From Flavobacterium seoulense (GTDB lineage Bacteria > Bacteroidota > Bacteroidia > Flavobacteriales > Flavobacteriaceae): a stretch of 64,000 bases of DNA. The stretch spans positions 1-64,000 of the forward strand of contig NZ_JNCA01000020.1 in NCBI RefSeq assembly GCF_000695795.1, in the 5' to 3' direction. This document shows, piece by piece, positions 15,997 through 25,846 of this stretch; position 1 is the stretch's first letter; every line of letters starts with the position of its first letter. The notes below the pieces were generated by a model. It did not search any database. It was not told where the DNA came from and saw only the letters and a list, made by a program, of their open reading frames with translations. A program made the translations under genes and the position numbers.

Positions 15997-16797
15997 CTAC
16001 ATAGAATTAGACTGTTTTTTTCTTTTCTTTTTTTCTGGAGGTGCTGCCGGACTTTCAGCATCATCATTTTGATTTTGCTTTTTAGTCCCTTGTTTTGCCG
16101 ACTTAGCTTCACCTTCAGATTGCTTTTCTTCTTTTGACTGTCGGTTGTCAATACGCTTCATATTGGCATCATAAACATTGATCGTTTTGAATTGAGGATT
16201 GGCTTCAACATATTGTTTGATCTCATTGCCATCTTTTACGAAAGTGACCGATTGACGATTTCCTTTTTTGATGGAATCCATAAGGTCCTCTTTGTACTTT
16301 GGAGTTTCCAATTCCTTAATCGGATGTTTCGATAAAGCATTCTCAACATCGTATCCGTAATTTTGATGATACTGATTTAATTTAAAATTTCCATTGGTAT
16401 CGGCTTCCTTGAAGTCCATTTGCAGCCAGGCATTATAGACCTGACCTTCTTTATTAGTCAGGTCTTTATTAATTGCCCTGCCTTCCATCAGATTGAAAGC
16501 TTCTTTCATCGTGATATTATTTCCTTTGTTTATGTAAAAAGTTTGCTCTAAAGATTCCTTTGTATTTTCTTTAGATAACTCCATTTTATAAGAATTAAAG
16601 AAATACATTTCACTTTGATCTGATTTCTTAAAATTAAGAGTAGCATTGGCAGTAGTATCGCCGTATTTAATCTGATGATTCAGTTTAAATTCAGGCTGTT
16701 GTGCTTTCATTTTTTCTTTTAGTTCTCCTTCCAATCCTTCTCCAAAACCGCTGTACTTGACCTGATCTTTCAGGTATTCAAAATTTTTCTCGTTCAT
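15997..16797 (-). CDS. DUF3945/DUF4099-type protein of conjugative elements
   Basis: 266 aa. The middle (MKEAFNLMEGRAINKDLTNKEGQVYNAWLQMDF and NGNFKLNQYHQNYGYDVENAL) matches the repeat-like DUF3945/DUF4099 segments that are common in Bacteroidetes ICE proteins of unknown role. The last 60 residues are a charged Lys/Glu/Ser/Pro tail ending KKKRKKQSNSM, probably disordered and nucleic-acid binding. No signal peptide or membrane segment, hence cytoplasmic. It lies just after traN at the end of the transfer operon, in the place where traO is found in CTnDOT. Confidence 0.65.
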   Translation of the reverse strand: MNEKNFEYLKDQVKYSGFGEGLEGELKEKMKAQQPEFKLNHQIKYGDTTANATLNFKKSDQSEMYFFNSYKMELSKENTKESLEQTFYINKGNNITMKEAFNLMEGRAINKDLTNKEGQVYNAWLQMDFKEADTNGNFKLNQYHQNYGYDVENALSKHPIKELETPKYKEDLMDSIKKGNRQSVTFVKDGNEIKQYVEANPQFKTINVYDANMKRIDNRQSKEEKQSEGEAKSAKQGTKKQNQNDDAESPAAPPEKKKRKKQSNSM

Positions 16798-16824
16798 GAC
16801 TATTGATTTTAAATGATTACATAT

Positions 16825-17673
16825 TTATAAAGTCGGTAATACAGTTAACTGCATTAATTTTTTGTTTTTCACTTGGAGTTCTAAATGCCGACCTCCCTGA
16901 TCTTCCATAAGCTGTATTGCCAAATATTTTTTATCAGGTATTGTGAATTTTGGTAAAGCAAATACCAAACATACTTCTGACTTCCCCACTACTATTTCTG
17001 TGCTGTTATAAATGTATAATGGATGAATTTCTATTTCCTGCGAAGCGGTTCGTTTGGTTTTCTTTTGGTCTCTAATAAAGAATCGGAACTGGCTGATATC
17101 ATAACTAACATTTGAATTATTTTCCAGATTAATTCTGAAATACATTACGCCTTCATGTATAAACAATCCATTTAATTGAAGTTTCATATCGTATTTATAA
17201 TCTTTTACATTATATACCTTTTTCTTTTCGTAAAATGCTAACTCTGCATAAGATTTCAGCTCTGCTTCGTTTTCTATTTCAGTCGAACCTAGATGATCTG
17301 AAATTGAGTTTTTTTGACCAACTACCAAATTCAATAAAGGCTTCTTTTCATCATAATTCACTACAAAAGAATGCAGTTGTCCATCAGCTGTAACCACTGT
17401 AAGATTGGTTTCAGTAAAATCCTGTTGAGCAGCTTTTATCTGAAGAATATTGTCTACTCCTTTCGCTTTCTGAACTAATACATCACTACTACCTCTATCT
17501 ACACTTAGTATCGAATTTGGAAATACAATATTTGTAGTTTTCGAATAAGCGATAGCCAATGAATCTAATTTGATTTTATAAAATTCATGTTTACCCACTT
17601 GTTGCTCTTGTGCAAATACATTGGTTATAAGAAATAGTACAACGACCATTATCATTACATTTATCTTTTTCAT
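16825..17673 (-). CDS. traN: Conjugative transposon protein TraN
   Basis: 282 aa with a signal peptide (MKKINVMIMVVVLFLITNVFA). The mature N-terminus (LAIAYSKTTNIVFPNSILSVDRGSSDVL) is the hallmark of the TraN/DUF4138 family, a VirB9-like periplasmic and outer-membrane part of the Bacteroidetes conjugation channel. The sequence is slightly shorter than the usual 290-330 aa but has both beta domains. It follows traM by 12 bases in the tra operon. Confidence 0.92.
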   Translation of the reverse strand: MKKINVMIMVVVLFLITNVFAQEQQVGKHEFYKIKLDSLAIAYSKTTNIVFPNSILSVDRGSSDVLVQKAKGVDNILQIKAAQQDFTETNLTVVTADGQLHSFVVNYDEKKPLLNLVVGQKNSISDHLGSTEIENEAELKSYAELAFYEKKKVYNVKDYKYDMKLQLNGLFIHEGVMYFRINLENNSNVSYDISQFRFFIRDQKKTKRTASQEIEIHPLYIYNSTEIVVGKSEVCLVFALPKFTIPDKKYLAIQLMEDQGGRHLELQVKNKKLMQLTVLPTL

Positions 17674-17685
17674 ATTTCTATTTTT

Positions 17686-18990
17686 TTAGTTGGTAATTTG
17701 CTGTTTTTGCTTTTCATCATAAATAAACACTTTATAGCCCGCCTTAACTACAACCTTAACCAGCTTTACTTTTTTACTCAATAAGTTTTTGGCAGTTTCA
17801 ATACCCATTCCTGCTGCCTGAGCTCCCCAGGAATCATCAAGAGAAGTAACACCTAGCGTTTGTATCGAACGGTCAGCAGAACTTTTGGCTACATCCCGAT
17901 TAATTGCTCCCGGAATATAAATGCCCTTCAATCCATCCATATCATAAACCGATAAATCAACCGGAAAAATGGAATTGGTATAGCGAAGACTGTTAATCTT
18001 GATAGTCAACCTTTCGCCTTTTAATGATGCTACACCAAAAAAGAAATGTTCTTTAGGAATGAGTATACCATTAATAAAAATGGGGTTTACAAGTCTCAAC
18101 TTTACCGTGGATCCATTGACCACTATTTGAGATTCGTGAATAACCGCTTCTACAGCATTTTGGTTGTTTTGTTCATTTTGAGTTTCTTCAAAAGAGTAAA
18201 ATGCATTAGACTTCACTTGAATTCCTGTCTCGTTGGAATGTATAGTGTTTCTAAGCAGAGTAACTGAATTATCTTTTTCCTTTGTGCTTATTGAAAACAC
18301 CTGTCCTCTATTGGCTTCAGAAACCTTTCTTAATTTTTCCTGTACGCGGTCTGGATGCTGAATATCTAATATATTTTCAAGCATACCACTAAGCTTTTGC
18401 AATTCGGGATCTTCGGCATCCGATTCATTCATCGATTGCATCATTTGCTCCAATCGATCCACATCCTTTGAACCAATTACAGTACCACTCGAATTTTCAT
18501 ATTTAATATCAGCTCTCTGCTGTCTTGATACTTGTGGAGGCTGGTTAATCACTTTTTGAAGTGCAGCTAATTTGGCATATACTTTTTCTTCATTTGGATT
18601 ATGATAAACCGCTGTATTTAAACCTCCTACCCTCCTTTTTGAATTTTCCTTTTCTCCAATACTTTCGTTCACTATTTCAGTCGAATCTCCGAAATAAGAA
18701 TATCTAACGTAATTAGGGTCTTTCTTAATCAGTTCTTCCAGTTTTACCGAATCCAATGCTGCGGCATCATAATAACTCATCTTATCTAATGAGGTAGTTT
18801 CTTTAAACTTAGGATTAGGAAGTTGGACATTAAATCCTTTTTCCGGAAGTGATTGTGCATTGGTCGTTTCCATTTTCCCTCCTCCTAATAACCAAAACAA
18901 TAACGTAAAGAAGGGCAAAGTCAATAAAGGGGCAACTAAAAACAGCTTTCGCTGTCTTAACATTTGAATGGATTTCCTCTTATTTTCCAT
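17686..18990 (-). CDS. traM: Conjugative transposon protein TraM
   Basis: 434 aa. A short basic cytoplasmic tail is followed by one membrane helix (LFLVAPLLTLPFFTLLFWLLGG, about 13-34), a long low-complexity periplasmic linker and a C-terminal beta domain (LRLVNPIFINGILIPKEHFFFGVASLKGERLTI). This is the VirB10-like layout of TraM, which spans the envelope and links the inner and outer parts of the channel. It overlaps traL by 11 bases and ends 12 bases before traN. Confidence 0.92.
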   Translation of the reverse strand: MENKRKSIQMLRQRKLFLVAPLLTLPFFTLLFWLLGGGKMETTNAQSLPEKGFNVQLPNPKFKETTSLDKMSYYDAAALDSVKLEELIKKDPNYVRYSYFGDSTEIVNESIGEKENSKRRVGGLNTAVYHNPNEEKVYAKLAALQKVINQPPQVSRQQRADIKYENSSGTVIGSKDVDRLEQMMQSMNESDAEDPELQKLSGMLENILDIQHPDRVQEKLRKVSEANRGQVFSISTKEKDNSVTLLRNTIHSNETGIQVKSNAFYSFEETQNEQNNQNAVEAVIHESQIVVNGSTVKLRLVNPIFINGILIPKEHFFFGVASLKGERLTIKINSLRYTNSIFPVDLSVYDMDGLKGIYIPGAINRDVAKSSADRSIQTLGVTSLDDSWGAQAAGMGIETAKNLLSKKVKLVKVVVKAGYKVFIYDEKQKQQITN

Positions 18991-19492
18991 AATTATATTT
19001 TTTTAAATGAGATTGATAATAGTTTTCTACTGCTGCAAGACTGTCTAACAATCCGGGATGTTTATTTTTTATACTATCTAATGTTCTTTTTCCTGTTGGG
19101 CTTATGGTAAGACTATCGATATAAACCCGAAAACGAACAACCCTGTCGAATTCAATTTTACTAACTGTACTTTTTGTAGTGGGTGCTATATATCCAGTTT
19201 GAAAAGTGTTTACTGGTTTGACAATAGGATTTATTGTTATTCTATTGGAATCAGTATTTGAAAAATTTTGAATAATCAAATAAACACTGTAGCTAGTGGT
19301 ACAAGCGACAAAAAATCCAAAAACAAGCCTTTGCTGTCTAATCGATAGTTTTGCTGTTTGCTTTGTCATCCATTCTGACCATTTACTTTGAGCATAGTAA
19401 TATCCCTTCTCCATAATCTTTGACAGACCATTCGGTTTTACCGCTTCATTAGATTGCGCGGTTTTTTTTCTTCGTTGGAATAAGAATTGCAT
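18980..19492 (-). CDS. traL: TraL-position membrane protein
   Basis: 170 aa with one membrane helix (RLVFGFFVACTTSYSVYLIIQN, about 55-76) after a basic cytoplasmic segment, and a short periplasmic tail. Its location between traK and traM, and its topology, fit TraL of CTnDOT-type elements, though the sequence itself is little conserved. It overlaps traM by 11 bases, which implies coupled translation. Named by synteny mainly. Confidence 0.65.
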   Translation of the reverse strand: MQFLFQRRKKTAQSNEAVKPNGLSKIMEKGYYYAQSKWSEWMTKQTAKLSIRQQRLVFGFFVACTTSYSVYLIIQNFSNTDSNRITINPIVKPVNTFQTGYIAPTTKSTVSKIEFDRVVRFRVYIDSLTISPTGKRTLDSIKNKHPGLLDSLAAVENYYQSHLKKYNYGK

Positions 19493-19506
19493 AATGATTC
19501 ATTTTA

Positions 19507-20127
19507 TTATTTTCTGTTTTCAGTACTCAAATCTTTATTTTCAATGGTATTCCATCTTTCGATTAAAAAACCATGTGGATTATTATCACTTCGGGATACA
19601 TTACGTAAGCTTCCCTCTGTAATCAGACTTCGATGAACAATACTGGTAGCTCGTACTATATTTTGAACCGCGTAGCATCGAAAATGATAGGGATACTCAT
19701 TAATATCAATTGCGATACTATCTACAGATATAGTCTGACTGATATTACCTGAGATAATTCCTGCGTAATAACCGTTCTCCTTTAAATCATCATAGACTTT
19801 TTTGGTGCTATTGTCCGACAGATAAAGTGCCTTAGTCACATTTTCCTTAATCACTTTATCATCGGGATCCAGTGTAAAAAAGTACTTGTGGAAGGTTTTT
19901 ACGTGGTCTTTGGCTTCCACTGGAATATTATCTTTTCGATCCGACGAATAAGCTTCCAGCGCTTTACCGTTAGCTAGAATATAAATCTTGGATTGCATTT
20001 GAGAAACCATACTAAAGCTTTTGTAAAGTGAAAAGCCGCATAACACTACACACCCTACAATAACCAGCATCGAAAAAATTCGCACTTGTCGAAAAGCGGT
20101 GTCTATATTTTTCATTTTTGTAAACAT
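19507..20127 (-). CDS. traK: Conjugative transposon protein TraK
   Basis: 206 aa. NIDTAFRQVRIFSMLVIVGCVVLCGF gives the N-terminal membrane anchor, and the following SMVSQMQSKIYILANGKALEAYSSDR is characteristic of TraK. The periplasmic part (FFTLDPDD, then RWNTIENKDL at the end) is the VirB8-like domain that helps assemble the mating channel. Alternative start MKNIDTAF (residue 5) is equally possible. It lies between traJ and traL with 14- to 18-base gaps. Confidence 0.92.
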   Translation of the reverse strand: MFTKMKNIDTAFRQVRIFSMLVIVGCVVLCGFSLYKSFSMVSQMQSKIYILANGKALEAYSSDRKDNIPVEAKDHVKTFHKYFFTLDPDDKVIKENVTKALYLSDNSTKKVYDDLKENGYYAGIISGNISQTISVDSIAIDINEYPYHFRCYAVQNIVRATSIVHRSLITEGSLRNVSRSDNNPHGFLIERWNTIENKDLSTENRK

Positions 20128-20145
20128 GATAGTTGGTTTTAATGA

Positions 20146-21345
20146 TTATTTGGAATTTCCTTTTAACTTATCTCCCATGTAGCTTTCTTTATCTCCAAAG
20201 TAAGGGGACGAAGCTTGGTTAGCAGACATGCTCTGAGACATACGCCCTGCTGCATTCCCCATAGCATCAGCGGCCATTCCCATTCCAGCTGATGTTGTAC
20301 TAACTGCAGCACCGGTAGAACTGCTGAAGATATTGGTAACTTTCTGACTTAAAGCGCCACCGCCACCTGCATGAACGATATAATTAGCTACTGAAGGCAC
20401 TGTAAAATATCCTACGATACCGATAATCATAAACACCAGATAAGCCATATCTGTTCGGCTAAAGAAAGTATCTCCCTGATCATTGACTTGTGAAATATCT
20501 AGTTGCAGCATTTTTTCCTGTATTTTCCCAATGATGCTTCCAAAAATATTAGCCACCGGAAGCCATAGATAAATATTGATGTAGCGTGCTAACCATACCG
20601 TTAGCGTATGTTGAAAACCATCAAAAACCGCAATACCAAAAACCAATGGTCCCAAAACAGAGAGTACTACCAATTGAAAAGTTCTTAAAGTATCGATACA
20701 AAGCGAAGCTGCCTCAAACAGTACTCGTAATACTTCACTCATCCATTCCTTTACAGAATTGCGAAAATTAAATGAGACTTTAGCCATTGCAAACTTGATA
20801 TCATTACCAATCCCCTCCAACATTCCTTCATCGGATGGATCGGCATTGTCATGGGTATATTTATACCAACGTTCCTGATCTCCACTCCCTGATTCCCCTA
20901 CATACATTTGCCAGGTATCAGTACTTTTAATCGCTTTTTCTTTTTTCTGTAAAAGAACTTCAATGGCTTTATTCGACCCTTCCATCATTGATGCTGTTGC
21001 TGTAACTGTTGGTTTCATGACTCCGTTGATCATAGCCAATACCGAAGGAAAAATCATGATACAAAATCCTATCACAAACGGACGAAACAAAGGATAAAAG
21101 TCAACGGGTTCGGCATTGGCTATGTGCCTCCATACCCGTGAACCGATATACCAAATAGTAGCAAAACCAGCTATTCCCTGTCCCACTCCCAACAAATTGC
21201 TACACAAAGGCATCATCTCATCATAAAGCTGATCTAGTATTCCATGAAGCCCGTTCATGTCATCTGCCAGACTTTGCGCATTAGCATTAAAAGACCAAAA
21301 TAAAGTAACAATTATTACTATAATAATTCTGTTTATCTTCTTCAT
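20146..21345 (-). CDS. traJ: Conjugative transposon protein TraJ
   Basis: 399 aa with an N-terminal signal peptide-like segment (VTLFWSFNANAQ) and at least five hydrophobic helices. LYDEMMPLCSNLLGVGQGIAGFATIWYIGSRVWRHIA and DFYPLFRPFVIGFCI are diagnostic of TraJ, the VirB6/TrbL-like polytopic inner-membrane part of the Bacteroidetes conjugation machine. The C-terminal 70 residues are Ala/Gly/Ser rich. It sits between the TraI-like genes and traK. Confidence 0.93.
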   Translation of the reverse strand: MKKINRIIIVIIVTLFWSFNANAQSLADDMNGLHGILDQLYDEMMPLCSNLLGVGQGIAGFATIWYIGSRVWRHIANAEPVDFYPLFRPFVIGFCIMIFPSVLAMINGVMKPTVTATASMMEGSNKAIEVLLQKKEKAIKSTDTWQMYVGESGSGDQERWYKYTHDNADPSDEGMLEGIGNDIKFAMAKVSFNFRNSVKEWMSEVLRVLFEAASLCIDTLRTFQLVVLSVLGPLVFGIAVFDGFQHTLTVWLARYINIYLWLPVANIFGSIIGKIQEKMLQLDISQVNDQGDTFFSRTDMAYLVFMIIGIVGYFTVPSVANYIVHAGGGGALSQKVTNIFSSSTGAAVSTTSAGMGMAADAMGNAAGRMSQSMSANQASSPYFGDKESYMGDKLKGNSK

Positions 21346-21357
21346 AGCATCAGTTAT

Positions 21358-21993
21358 CTAATTGGTTACTTTATATAGTTCTTTCAGGGAATCCACATCA
21401 TTATACTCTTTGGAACGTTGTACACTTAGTACCGAAGTATTCGAATTAAAACTTCTTAGAAATAGTAATTTGTCCTGCATTTCCAGATAGATTCTGTCAA
21501 TGGATTCCAATCGTTCATCGTCAGACATCCGGAGTTTATTAGCGGTGACCACCGTAGTAAGCTCATCAAGATTACGCAGACTTTGTTTGAAAAGATTAGC
21601 ATATACTTTTTCGATATACTGTATTTCTTTGTCATTAAAAAGGCTACTATTTTTAAACCGTTTTAATGCTCTTTTGTACTCTTTTACCAAGAGCATTTGA
21701 TAATTAGCAATTTCTCCAATACGCTTGTATTTTCTCACTGCGGGACTCACTTGCATTAGTCCATCGATAAAAGTCTGATGCAGACTAAAATTTCCTTGTG
21801 ACAAGTCTTTTATCGTATTGTAACCTCCATTGAGTATCCTGTAGCCATTTTTCATATCCTTCAAAATCTGCTTGAACTGTGTCAGTTTCTCGATATTCAA
21901 TACCAACTGTTGCATTTCCTGAGATTGTGCCAATGTCTTAGATGGCGCAAGCACTACTAAAAATAGTCCCCATATGACAAACTGCTTTTTCAT
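21358..21993 (-). CDS. TraI-like periplasmic conjugation protein, copy 3
   Basis: 211 aa with a signal peptide (MKKQFVIWGLFLVVLAPSKTLAQ). Mature part is helical: GGYNTIKDLSQGNFSLHQTFIDGL, then EIQYIEKVYANLF and SDDERLESIDRIYLEM. It is clearly a paralogue of the next two genes upstream, with the same order of blocks, so it belongs to the TraI-like family of the tra operon. It overlaps the second copy by 4 bases. Function of the extra copies is unknown. Confidence 0.7.
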   Translation of the reverse strand: MKKQFVIWGLFLVVLAPSKTLAQSQEMQQLVLNIEKLTQFKQILKDMKNGYRILNGGYNTIKDLSQGNFSLHQTFIDGLMQVSPAVRKYKRIGEIANYQMLLVKEYKRALKRFKNSSLFNDKEIQYIEKVYANLFKQSLRNLDELTTVVTANKLRMSDDERLESIDRIYLEMQDKLLFLRSFNSNTSVLSVQRSKEYNDVDSLKELYKVTN

Positions 21994-22619
21994 AATCTCT
22001 CTTTTAAAATTCCATATACTTCCTTACTACTCTGCGTTTCTCTATTCTCCCTTGCTCTGGATAGACACAACATATTTACTTGATTATTAAAACTTTGACA
22101 GAAGCTGTAGTTATCCATCATCATATTGTAAAGTCGATCAATACGTTCCATTCGCTCATCATCTTTCATCTCAAGTTCTCCGTCTGTTGTAACTGTAATG
22201 AGTTCCTCCAAATTGGCATCACAATCATTCATCAATTGACCAAAAACTCTTTTGATATAGGCTACTTCACTTCCATGAAACAAATCCCCTACCTCTAAAT
22301 TCCGATAGGTACTATTGCAATTCTTTACGATTTTCAATTGCAAGTCTATGATTTCAGCTACTCTGCTATACTTTTTAATTTTTGGGTTGACCTTTTTTAA
22401 AGAGTTCAGATAATCAGTATGAAGAGTGAATTCACCTCGTTTTAAATTACCAATGGTATTCAGACCTTTCTTAGCAATGGAATAACCTTTTTGCGCTGCA
22501 TCGATGTATACTTTTAAAGCTCCAATTTGCTGAAGCAATACTTTTCGTTGCTTTCGTTGTGCTTGTATGTCAGCCGTTACTAAAAACGTAAAGAGTAACA
22601 ATAACAGTAGCTTTTTCAT
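21990..22619 (-). CDS. TraI-like periplasmic conjugation protein, copy 2
   Basis: 209 aa with a signal peptide (MKKLLLLLLFTFLVTADIQAQ). It shares blocks with copy 3: KKGLNTIGNLKRGEFTLHTDYL, EVAYIKRVFGQLM and KDDERMERIDRLYNMM, plus a final LSRARENRE segment. Two paralogues side by side with a 4-base overlap suggest tandem duplication followed by divergence, perhaps giving a heteromeric structure (inference). Confidence 0.7.
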   Translation of the reverse strand: MKKLLLLLLFTFLVTADIQAQRKQRKVLLQQIGALKVYIDAAQKGYSIAKKGLNTIGNLKRGEFTLHTDYLNSLKKVNPKIKKYSRVAEIIDLQLKIVKNCNSTYRNLEVGDLFHGSEVAYIKRVFGQLMNDCDANLEELITVTTDGELEMKDDERMERIDRLYNMMMDNYSFCQSFNNQVNMLCLSRARENRETQSSKEVYGILKERL

Positions 22620-22636
22620 GGCTTTAAAATTTAGTT

Positions 22637-23329
22637 TTATTTTAGAATACCATAAAATTGTCTAACGGTCTCCACTTCATGCTGTGTCTTGGCTCTTTGC
22701 AGACTAAGGAGTACATTCTGCCTGTTAAACATTGTCAGGTCATTGTAATTAACATCAATCTGATTGGCAGCTGTATTGATAATCTCTAATCGTTTAGCAT
22801 CATTCATCTGAGTGGTGAAAGAATCCAGTATTAAAAATATCTGATCTATATTTTTTACACTTTCATCTAGGATGCCTGAATAGACTTTCTGCATATAATC
22901 CAATTCAGGTTTGTTAAAGTGGCTGTCTTGTTGGAAAAGTGACCAGGCCCTGTCATATTCATTGACAAGTCGTACCTGTTTTTGAGTCACATCCCGTATC
23001 AATTGATAGTAGGTAATAATGGACTTCACTTTGGTTAATTCCTCATAATAATCCCGATACAGATCTCGTTGTTTCTGAGTCCAATCCGATATTTCATCTA
23101 ATTTCAGTTTCGAAAGGGTATTTTCTATTTTCTTCTGGGCATTCTGTAGCCAGATGGTTTTGTTCTGTAAGCGCTGTATTCTCAAATCAATCGCCTTGAT
23201 CACTTTTTTAACTGCTAATTTTATCACTCCTATAATTGGAAAAGCTGTGACTGTTGTTGCTGGTCTGGCAGGAGTGCTTACCAACAATAAACAGAGTGCA
23301 TACACCATGATTTTTTTCTTAGTTTCCAT
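22637..23329 (-). CDS. traI: TraI conjugation protein (copy 1)
   Basis: 230 aa with a hydrophobic start (ALCLLLVSTPARPATTV) and a coiled helical body (QRLQNKTIWLQNAQKKIENTLSKLKL). ELDYMQKVYSGILDESVKNIDQIF and LSLQRAKTQHEVETVRQFYGIL match the TraI family found directly after the TraG ATPase in Bacteroidetes elements. It is the most canonical of the three tandem paralogues. It starts 12 bases after the traG stop. Confidence 0.82.
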   Translation of the reverse strand: METKKKIMVYALCLLLVSTPARPATTVTAFPIIGVIKLAVKKVIKAIDLRIQRLQNKTIWLQNAQKKIENTLSKLKLDEISDWTQKQRDLYRDYYEELTKVKSIITYYQLIRDVTQKQVRLVNEYDRAWSLFQQDSHFNKPELDYMQKVYSGILDESVKNIDQIFLILDSFTTQMNDAKRLEIINTAANQIDVNYNDLTMFNRQNVLLSLQRAKTQHEVETVRQFYGILK

Positions 23330-23341
23330 AATCTGCTTTAT

Positions 23342-25816
23342 TTACTTTGTGTTTACTGATCTCATATCAAGTGCCAATACAGTAATCCCTTTTTTGATGT
23401 CTCTATCAAACTTTTTAGCATACTGCTGCACTTTCAATTTCTCTGTTTCCTCTGTAGTGTAAGTGAGGTATTCTTCCAGCGAAACTTCTGTTCGGTATAC
23501 TTTGGATTGCATACCTCCCAATGAGATAAATACTTCTTTGTATTTTTTATCAGGATCATTGGCTTTATTGACCGAAAGCACTAATGCTTTTTCTTTTTCT
23601 GTCAATCCCAAAAGTTCCTGAATCTGGTCGAATTTATTTTGGTATTTACTCTGATCCAACAGTATTTTACAATCACTGTTATTGATGATGGCTTGCTTCA
23701 CTACTGGTGATGAAATGATGTCTTCGACTTCTTGCGTCACCACAATAGCCTCTCCAAAAAACTTCCGTACTGTTTTAAACAAATACTTGATGTATTCTGC
23801 CATACCTTCCTTAGCTATAGCTTTCCAGGCTTCTTCAATTAATATCATTTTACGAATTCCTTTGAGCTTACGCATCTTATTGATAAAGACTTCCATAATG
23901 ATTATAGTGACTACTGGAAAAAGTATCGGATGATCTTTTATATTGTCCAGTTCGAACACAATAAAAGGCTCTTTTAAAAGATCTAGATTTTCAGTCGCAT
24001 TGAGTAAATAATCGAACTCCCCTCCCTTGTAATAGGGACGCAATACATACATGAAATTATTGACATCAAAATCCTTTTCTTTGACCTTATCCCCTTCAAG
24101 TACTTTTACAAAATCATCTTTCAGAAAATCGTAAAAACTATTAAAACAGGGAAACAGCTCTTTATGGGATCCCAGCTTTTCATAATACAACTGAAGTGCA
24201 TTCGATAAGGCCACATACTCACTTCGATTAAAGCTTTCATTATCTTTTTTCCATAAGGCAAGTAATAGTGTTTTGATGCTTTCCTTTTTCTCCGTATCCA
24301 GACTGTCTCCTTCTCCAATGTAAAAGGGATTGAATCGAATGGGATTCTTTTCATCATAGGTAAAGTAATAACCTCCTACCATATCACAGAGCCCTTTATA
24401 ACTGTTTCCAACATCGACCAATACAATGTGCGTTCCCTGTTCGTAATAACTGCGTACCATGTGATTGGTGAAAAAGGATTTTCCGCTTCCTGATGGTCCT
24501 AAAATAAATTTATTACGGTTGGTACAAATTCCCATTTTCACTGGTTCATCACTGACATCCACATGAACGGGTTTACCTGTCAGACGATCTCCTAAACGAA
24601 TTCCAAAAGGACTCAATGAAGAGCGATATCCCGTTTCCATATTGAAGAAGCAAACCGCTTGTTCAGTAAACGTATCGAAGGTATCGTTCATAGGAAAGTC
24701 AGCTGCATTGCCTGGAATTCCTGCCCAGAATATCTGGGCTGCTCCTACCGTTTCCTGTTTCGCAGCCGCATCCATCTGTGCCAATGCTGATGAAACTTTA
24801 TTTTTAAGGTCTTTGAGTTCTTCTTTATTTTCAGTCCATGCCAGTACATTAAAATGTGCCTTTACCGCTAATCGTTGCTTGCTGATGGCCTCATTCAAAA
24901 AATCATTAGTAGCATCACGGGCGATACTATTCTCTCGACTGTAAGCTGAAAGTGATTGCAACCGCAATCTTTTACTTTCTAATTTTTGCAATGTTTTCTG
25001 GGCATCTTCAACAAACAGGTATTGATTGTAAATATGATTGCACGATAAGAGTTGTCCTAATGTTGAAGCAAACCCAATACTGAATTTTGTTTTATCTGTT
25101 GAATAGCGGTCAAAGTTAATACGTGTTCCACATATGGCAGGTAGATCAGCTGCATCCCCTAAAGTGTACATTTGGCAATGCTTATCTCCTACTTGCAAAC
25201 CATCATCAAACGAAATATCTTTAAAAACGAAAGGACTTTCCTTTTCGGATAAAAAGCAATATTTCTCAATCAATCCTATTTTACGACTGTGGCTTCGCAG
25301 TTCATCATTAGTCAAACGACGTAGTTTTATAAAACCACTATCTTCCAGTATGCGTTTGAATTGTCCCGTACTATCAATAAAATCTTGTAGCAATTGGGTA
25401 TTAAGTGTCTGCTGAGGAACTAGAGAACTTCTGATGAGATTTGAAAATAAAGAACTGGAAGCTTTTCTTCCTGAGGGTTTCTTTGTCAGCAGGATGTAGC
25501 AGGAATGATCTAAAAAAGGTCGTTCATTAAAGAAAAACTCACTGCTACGACTCAAGAAACTTGTATCTTCCTTAGCAAAATTAGGTTCGTATTTACTGTC
25601 TATAAACCAATCCTGTTTGTGCAATACACTAAATTTAGGAAGTATCTTTATTGCCTTTACCCAGGATTGATGAAAGGCTTCATATTCCTGGTCCGATAAC
25701 GTAAATATTTCGGGTAATACTGCCTGAAACACTACTGTTATATCTCCATATTTGGATAAAATACAGTCGTGCTGTACATCCATAATCGGTAAAATAGTAT
25801 GCATCTCCTTTTCCAT
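23342..25816 (-). CDS. traG: TraG-family conjugation ATPase (VirB4-like)
   Basis: 824 aa. Walker A GPSGSGKSFFTNHMVRSY lies near residue 445, and Walker B (KMILIEEAWKAIAKEGM) near 660, followed by VVTQEVEDI. This is the VirB4/TraG traffic ATPase that powers assembly and transfer at the inner membrane. The N-terminal 400 residues (ILPIMDVQHDCILSKYGDITV start) are the TraG-specific domain. It lies between traF and traI, the canonical order, 30 bases downstream of traF. Confidence 0.96.
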   Translation of the reverse strand: MEKEMHTILPIMDVQHDCILSKYGDITVVFQAVLPEIFTLSDQEYEAFHQSWVKAIKILPKFSVLHKQDWFIDSKYEPNFAKEDTSFLSRSSEFFFNERPFLDHSCYILLTKKPSGRKASSSLFSNLIRSSLVPQQTLNTQLLQDFIDSTGQFKRILEDSGFIKLRRLTNDELRSHSRKIGLIEKYCFLSEKESPFVFKDISFDDGLQVGDKHCQMYTLGDAADLPAICGTRINFDRYSTDKTKFSIGFASTLGQLLSCNHIYNQYLFVEDAQKTLQKLESKRLRLQSLSAYSRENSIARDATNDFLNEAISKQRLAVKAHFNVLAWTENKEELKDLKNKVSSALAQMDAAAKQETVGAAQIFWAGIPGNAADFPMNDTFDTFTEQAVCFFNMETGYRSSLSPFGIRLGDRLTGKPVHVDVSDEPVKMGICTNRNKFILGPSGSGKSFFTNHMVRSYYEQGTHIVLVDVGNSYKGLCDMVGGYYFTYDEKNPIRFNPFYIGEGDSLDTEKKESIKTLLLALWKKDNESFNRSEYVALSNALQLYYEKLGSHKELFPCFNSFYDFLKDDFVKVLEGDKVKEKDFDVNNFMYVLRPYYKGGEFDYLLNATENLDLLKEPFIVFELDNIKDHPILFPVVTIIIMEVFINKMRKLKGIRKMILIEEAWKAIAKEGMAEYIKYLFKTVRKFFGEAIVVTQEVEDIISSPVVKQAIINNSDCKILLDQSKYQNKFDQIQELLGLTEKEKALVLSVNKANDPDKKYKEVFISLGGMQSKVYRTEVSLEEYLTYTTEETEKLKVQQYAKKFDRDIKKGITVLALDMRSVNTK

Positions 25817-25846
25817 CGTTCATCATTTTTACCTTATTACTACTTC

